Assembly (NCBI GenBank): GCA_019022495.1
Contig: JAFEKR010000007.1
Span: 558,001-622,000 of the forward strand
DNA length: 64,000 nt
Direction of reading: 5' to 3'
Source: Epichloe hybrida
Taxonomy: Eukaryota; Ascomycota; Sordariomycetes; Hypocreales; Clavicipitaceae
In this document: positions 61,648 to 64,000 of the stretch, one piece after another
How positions within the stretch are numbered: position 1 is the stretch's first letter
Layout of the letters: the number at the start of each line of letters is the position of its first letter
Translations under genes and position numbers: made by a program
Notes under the pieces: generated by a model
Databases searched by the model: none
What the model was told of the DNA's origin: nothing
What the model saw: only the letters and a program-made list of their open reading frames with translations

Positions 61648-61859
61648 TACTATCTATTTCCGTTGAGAAAGCTGATGGCGCGATTGGGCAACAATGACAA
61701 TTTTCGAAAATTCAAATGTGAACGGCCTGGTGACCTAATTATTGCGAATTAGGTGCAAGTTCCCTCATATCATGCGGCGCAATGGGTGCAAAAATCCGAC
61801 TTTTGACATGTATTGGAGTAATAGTGTAACACAACAAGTACAAAGGAGCACTTGACTTT

Positions 61860-62710
61860 TTACCAAATGCCGAGCCACTTCTTCTTCTGTGCCGACTTTT
61901 CTTCCGAGTCTTCCTTGGGGGGGAGCTCACGGCCCAACGCAGCGGCCTCCAGTTCTTCCTCTGACTTCTCTTCGCCCTTCCCGAAGACCATGGTCACGGG
62001 GTTCTTGGCCTCAATCCCATGCACCTTCATATAATAGTTGCGCTTGGCAATGTCGTCCAGATGACGGGTACGGTGCTCTCGCGCTTTCGTAGCCTTGTCC
62101 TTTTCATGCAAGGAGATGACGTTCTTCCATGCCGCGAAGAAATACGTTGGCCGGTGCCAGAGGTCGGATATGGGTGGAGCGAGATCTTTGAAGGGCGAGT
62201 TGTAGGCGTAGTTCATGAAGAACGTGCAGATGGCCATGGTGAACAAAACTCCCTGTTTGGGTGTACGTTAGTTGGACGCGCGAGTTGAAGCATGAATAAG
62301 AGTTGTGGAAACAGAAATAAAACCCCCAGATGTTGGGCACGGGGAAATATTCCCAGATGTTGTCTTACCATGGTAATAAATGTGTGCAGCAGCCGGCTAT
62401 GCCAGAACCAATGAGACCAGGTCCCCTCGGGAGCCATCAGACCTGGATAATGCTTCCTGCCTCGTGCGGCAATTTCGGACGGCGTCAATTGGGGGCCGTA
62501 ATGCCTCGGGGTGGTGTTTCGCTTGAGCCGGGATCCATGGGAGGGAGGGTTGAACTTTGCCGGCTTCTCGAGAACAATTGGTTTCTGGGACCGGTCCGAC
62601 GAGGACGCGAATCGAACACGAATGTTTTGTGACAAGGGAATGCGCACGCCGCGCCAAAGAGGTCCTTGCAGCGGGAGTAGAAAACGTGGAATGATGGCTC
62701 TTACTGCCAT
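61860..62710 (-). CDS. Conserved-looking mitochondrial membrane protein, function unknown
   Basis: Two exons (62710-62369, 62252-61860) encode 244 residues. The N-terminus MAVRAIIPRFLLPLQGPLWR...RVRFASS is Arg-rich without acids and ends in a typical presequence processing area. Then come KPAKFNPPSHGSRLKR, RHYGPQLTPSEIAARGRKHYPGLMAPEGTW and, spanning the splice junction, one hydrophobic segment (LLHTFITMGVLFTMAICTFFM, about residues 106-128). The C-terminal part is charged and helical (SLHEKDKATKAREHRTRHLDDIAKR) and ends in KKKWLGIW. This suggests a single-pass inner-membrane protein. I do not recognise the family with confidence. It converges with RRP42 (212 bp apart) and diverges from the next gene. 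Confidence 0.85.
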
Positions 62711-63568
62711 GTTGTGCTGTGCTTGGAGAGAAAAAAGAAAAGAAAAGAAGAAAGTAAAGAAAAAAAAAATTGTGTCACGGCTGCTGGGCCTTGCGAGCTT
62801 GTCGAAGCTGACTGTCAGTGCTCTTCAAACGGCCCCCCGTCTCATTTGTCGGCACGAAGTTTCTCACGAACTTTTAAAAATGTTGGCCTTGGACCCTCAG
62901 GCTCCTCCGATATTGGGTGGTTGATTTTGCCGAGCTTTGGCCGCTATATCTCCGGGGCGATGGGAACAACAATTTGTTTGACATGTGTTGGACAATGACC
63001 GTTGAGGAACTCACTAGAATAACTTCAAAATCAATGGATATATATTATTCCGTAGCTGTAATCTAACTAGGCTGATGAGCCGAGTGGATCGCGAAGAGCT
63101 CGTGTGGTTTTCGACTCGCTTATGTATGTGGGCACCTGATGAGCGCGAAGAAAAAAAGTCTTCCGTTCAAGTGCGCAATACTCCGTAGTAACGTGCAGTC
63201 GTTCCTAACAATGTCCGAATTTGCCCGACCCGGCTAGGTGTGGCGGGTCTTGTGACTGCGTAATTGGCGCGCTCTGGTTGGACTGCGCCTCAGGTAACCT
63301 GTGGCACCTGTGGCACCTGTGGCTCAATTGCGACGGAGTGCGCCAAGCCAAGGCCCGAAAGGCCCGTCAATGCTGTCATAAACTTTTTTCTCCTTGTTGC
63401 GCTCCTTCATTCCTCTCCTCCCTCCTCTTCCTCCCCCCAAATTCTCGCCATACCCAAGCATCGACCATCCCTCGTCGTCCGTCCTAGACTCTCTTGTCGT
63501 CTTTTCTCACGAAACTTTTACGAACACCTCTAACTCTTTAATACCTCCTTTAATCCCTCTACTCCAAA
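62711..63568. promoter_or_regulatory. Divergent promoter region, mitochondrial protein / possible H2A.Z
   Basis: 858 bp. It carries a TGTGGCACC repeat (63299-63322), one TACTCCGTA nonamer (63179) and a strongly pyrimidine-rich stretch (63375-63568) directly before the plus-strand ATG, as is common for highly expressed fungal genes. Confidence 0.6.
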
Positions 63569-64000
63569 ATGGCTGGCGGTAAGTCCATGAGTCCTATGCA
63601 CCGAGGATGGCCGAGGCTACGGGTTAGTCGGTCGACCCGGGTCAGTTCAGTTGCGACTGCGCCAACGCAAAGCGATCGAGATGAGCGCAAACTGCGCACA
63701 TGAAGCTGCTGAGTCGCTGTTGGGCGAAGATTCAAGTCGTTTCTCTCGGTATCTCTCTCTTGCACAACGACTGCGTGTTCAGTTGCTCTCGGCTAGCGTC
63801 GGCCGGCGACGAGCTTGTGAATCCTGCTTTATTTGCACTTGGCCGAGGGAAGAAGAAAAAGACTGGGAACTCGACTCGGGAGAATCCGGGTGCAGCCACA
63901 GCGAATGTGTATGGAATTGCGCTCTCACTCATCGTATCTTGCGTTTTGCCGCACAGCGAAGCGAACCTCCCGTGGCCCAACTGACTGACTGACCTAGACC
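63569..64000 (+). CDS. First exon of a gene running off the window, possibly histone H2A.Z
   Basis: After a long CT-rich leader, ATGGCTGGCG at 63569-63578 is followed at once by a consensus donor GTAAGT. The exon encodes Met-Ala-Gly plus one base of a Gly codon in most cases (G|Gx). A tiny MAGG-type first exon before an intron fits fungal H2A.Z genes, whose proteins begin MAGGKGK. No downstream exon is seen before the window ends, so the intron is at least 422 bp. The identification is a guess from four residues and gene structure; other short-first-exon genes are possible. Confidence 0.35.

Overview
This window is nuclear DNA of a filamentous ascomycete. The genes carry short spliceosomal introns with GTRNGT donors, TACTAAT- or CTAAC-like branch sites and YAG acceptors. 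Coding exons are GC-rich, intergenic DNA is long, and some repeats show C-to-T decay that resembles repeat-induced point mutation. Gene content (a CAP20/perilipin-like protein, an Ecl1-type zinc protein, an EDE1/SEC6/DENN trafficking set) fits Sordariomycetes, probably Hypocreales. That placement is inference; no marker fixes the species.

Layout. 1-8.9 kb is a compact housekeeping block: the 3' end of a response-regulator or hybrid histidine kinase gene, a Det1-like histidine phosphatase, a PRKRIP1-like splicing-linked protein, CCT3, and FKBP12 (FPR1). 8.9-24.4 kb is a gene-poor compartment holding only an Ecl1-like gene, a 2.1-kb AT-rich insertion with hAT-type ends and a perfect 8-bp target duplication, and a ~0.2-kb MITE-like element. 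24.4-41 kb is gene-dense: a small secreted cysteine-rich protein, glutathione reductase, EDE1, SEC6 (interrupted by an in-frame TGA), BCD1 and a DENN-domain protein. 41-46.6 kb has no supportable gene. 46.6-51.2 kb has CAP20-like, a mitochondrial Mmu163-like gene and LSM1. 51.7-53.1 kb is a decayed Tc1/mariner-like transposon. 54-64 kb has a Nudix (Aps1-like) hydrolase, ATE1, RRP42, an unnamed mitochondrial membrane protein, and a first exon that may belong to histone H2A.Z.

How the genes relate. There is no gene cluster or operon-like pathway here; the genes are independent housekeeping loci. Themes are endocytosis and exocytosis (EDE1, SEC6, DENN, side by side), RNA metabolism (PRKRIP1-like, BCD1, LSM1, RRP42), protein folding and turnover (CCT3, FPR1, ATE1) and redox (GLR1). 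I found no convincing tRNA, rRNA, CRISPR array or biosynthetic cluster.

The points most worth a second look are the in-frame TGA in SEC6, the hAT-type AT island with its nested tandem repeats, the MITE, an over-represented intergenic nonamer (TACGGAGTA), the frame-neutral ATE1 microexon that carries one half of the probable Fe-S cysteine set, and the secreted cysteine-rich protein with a repeat-bearing promoter at the edge of the repeat-rich zone. All calls come from reading the sequence; no database search was run.
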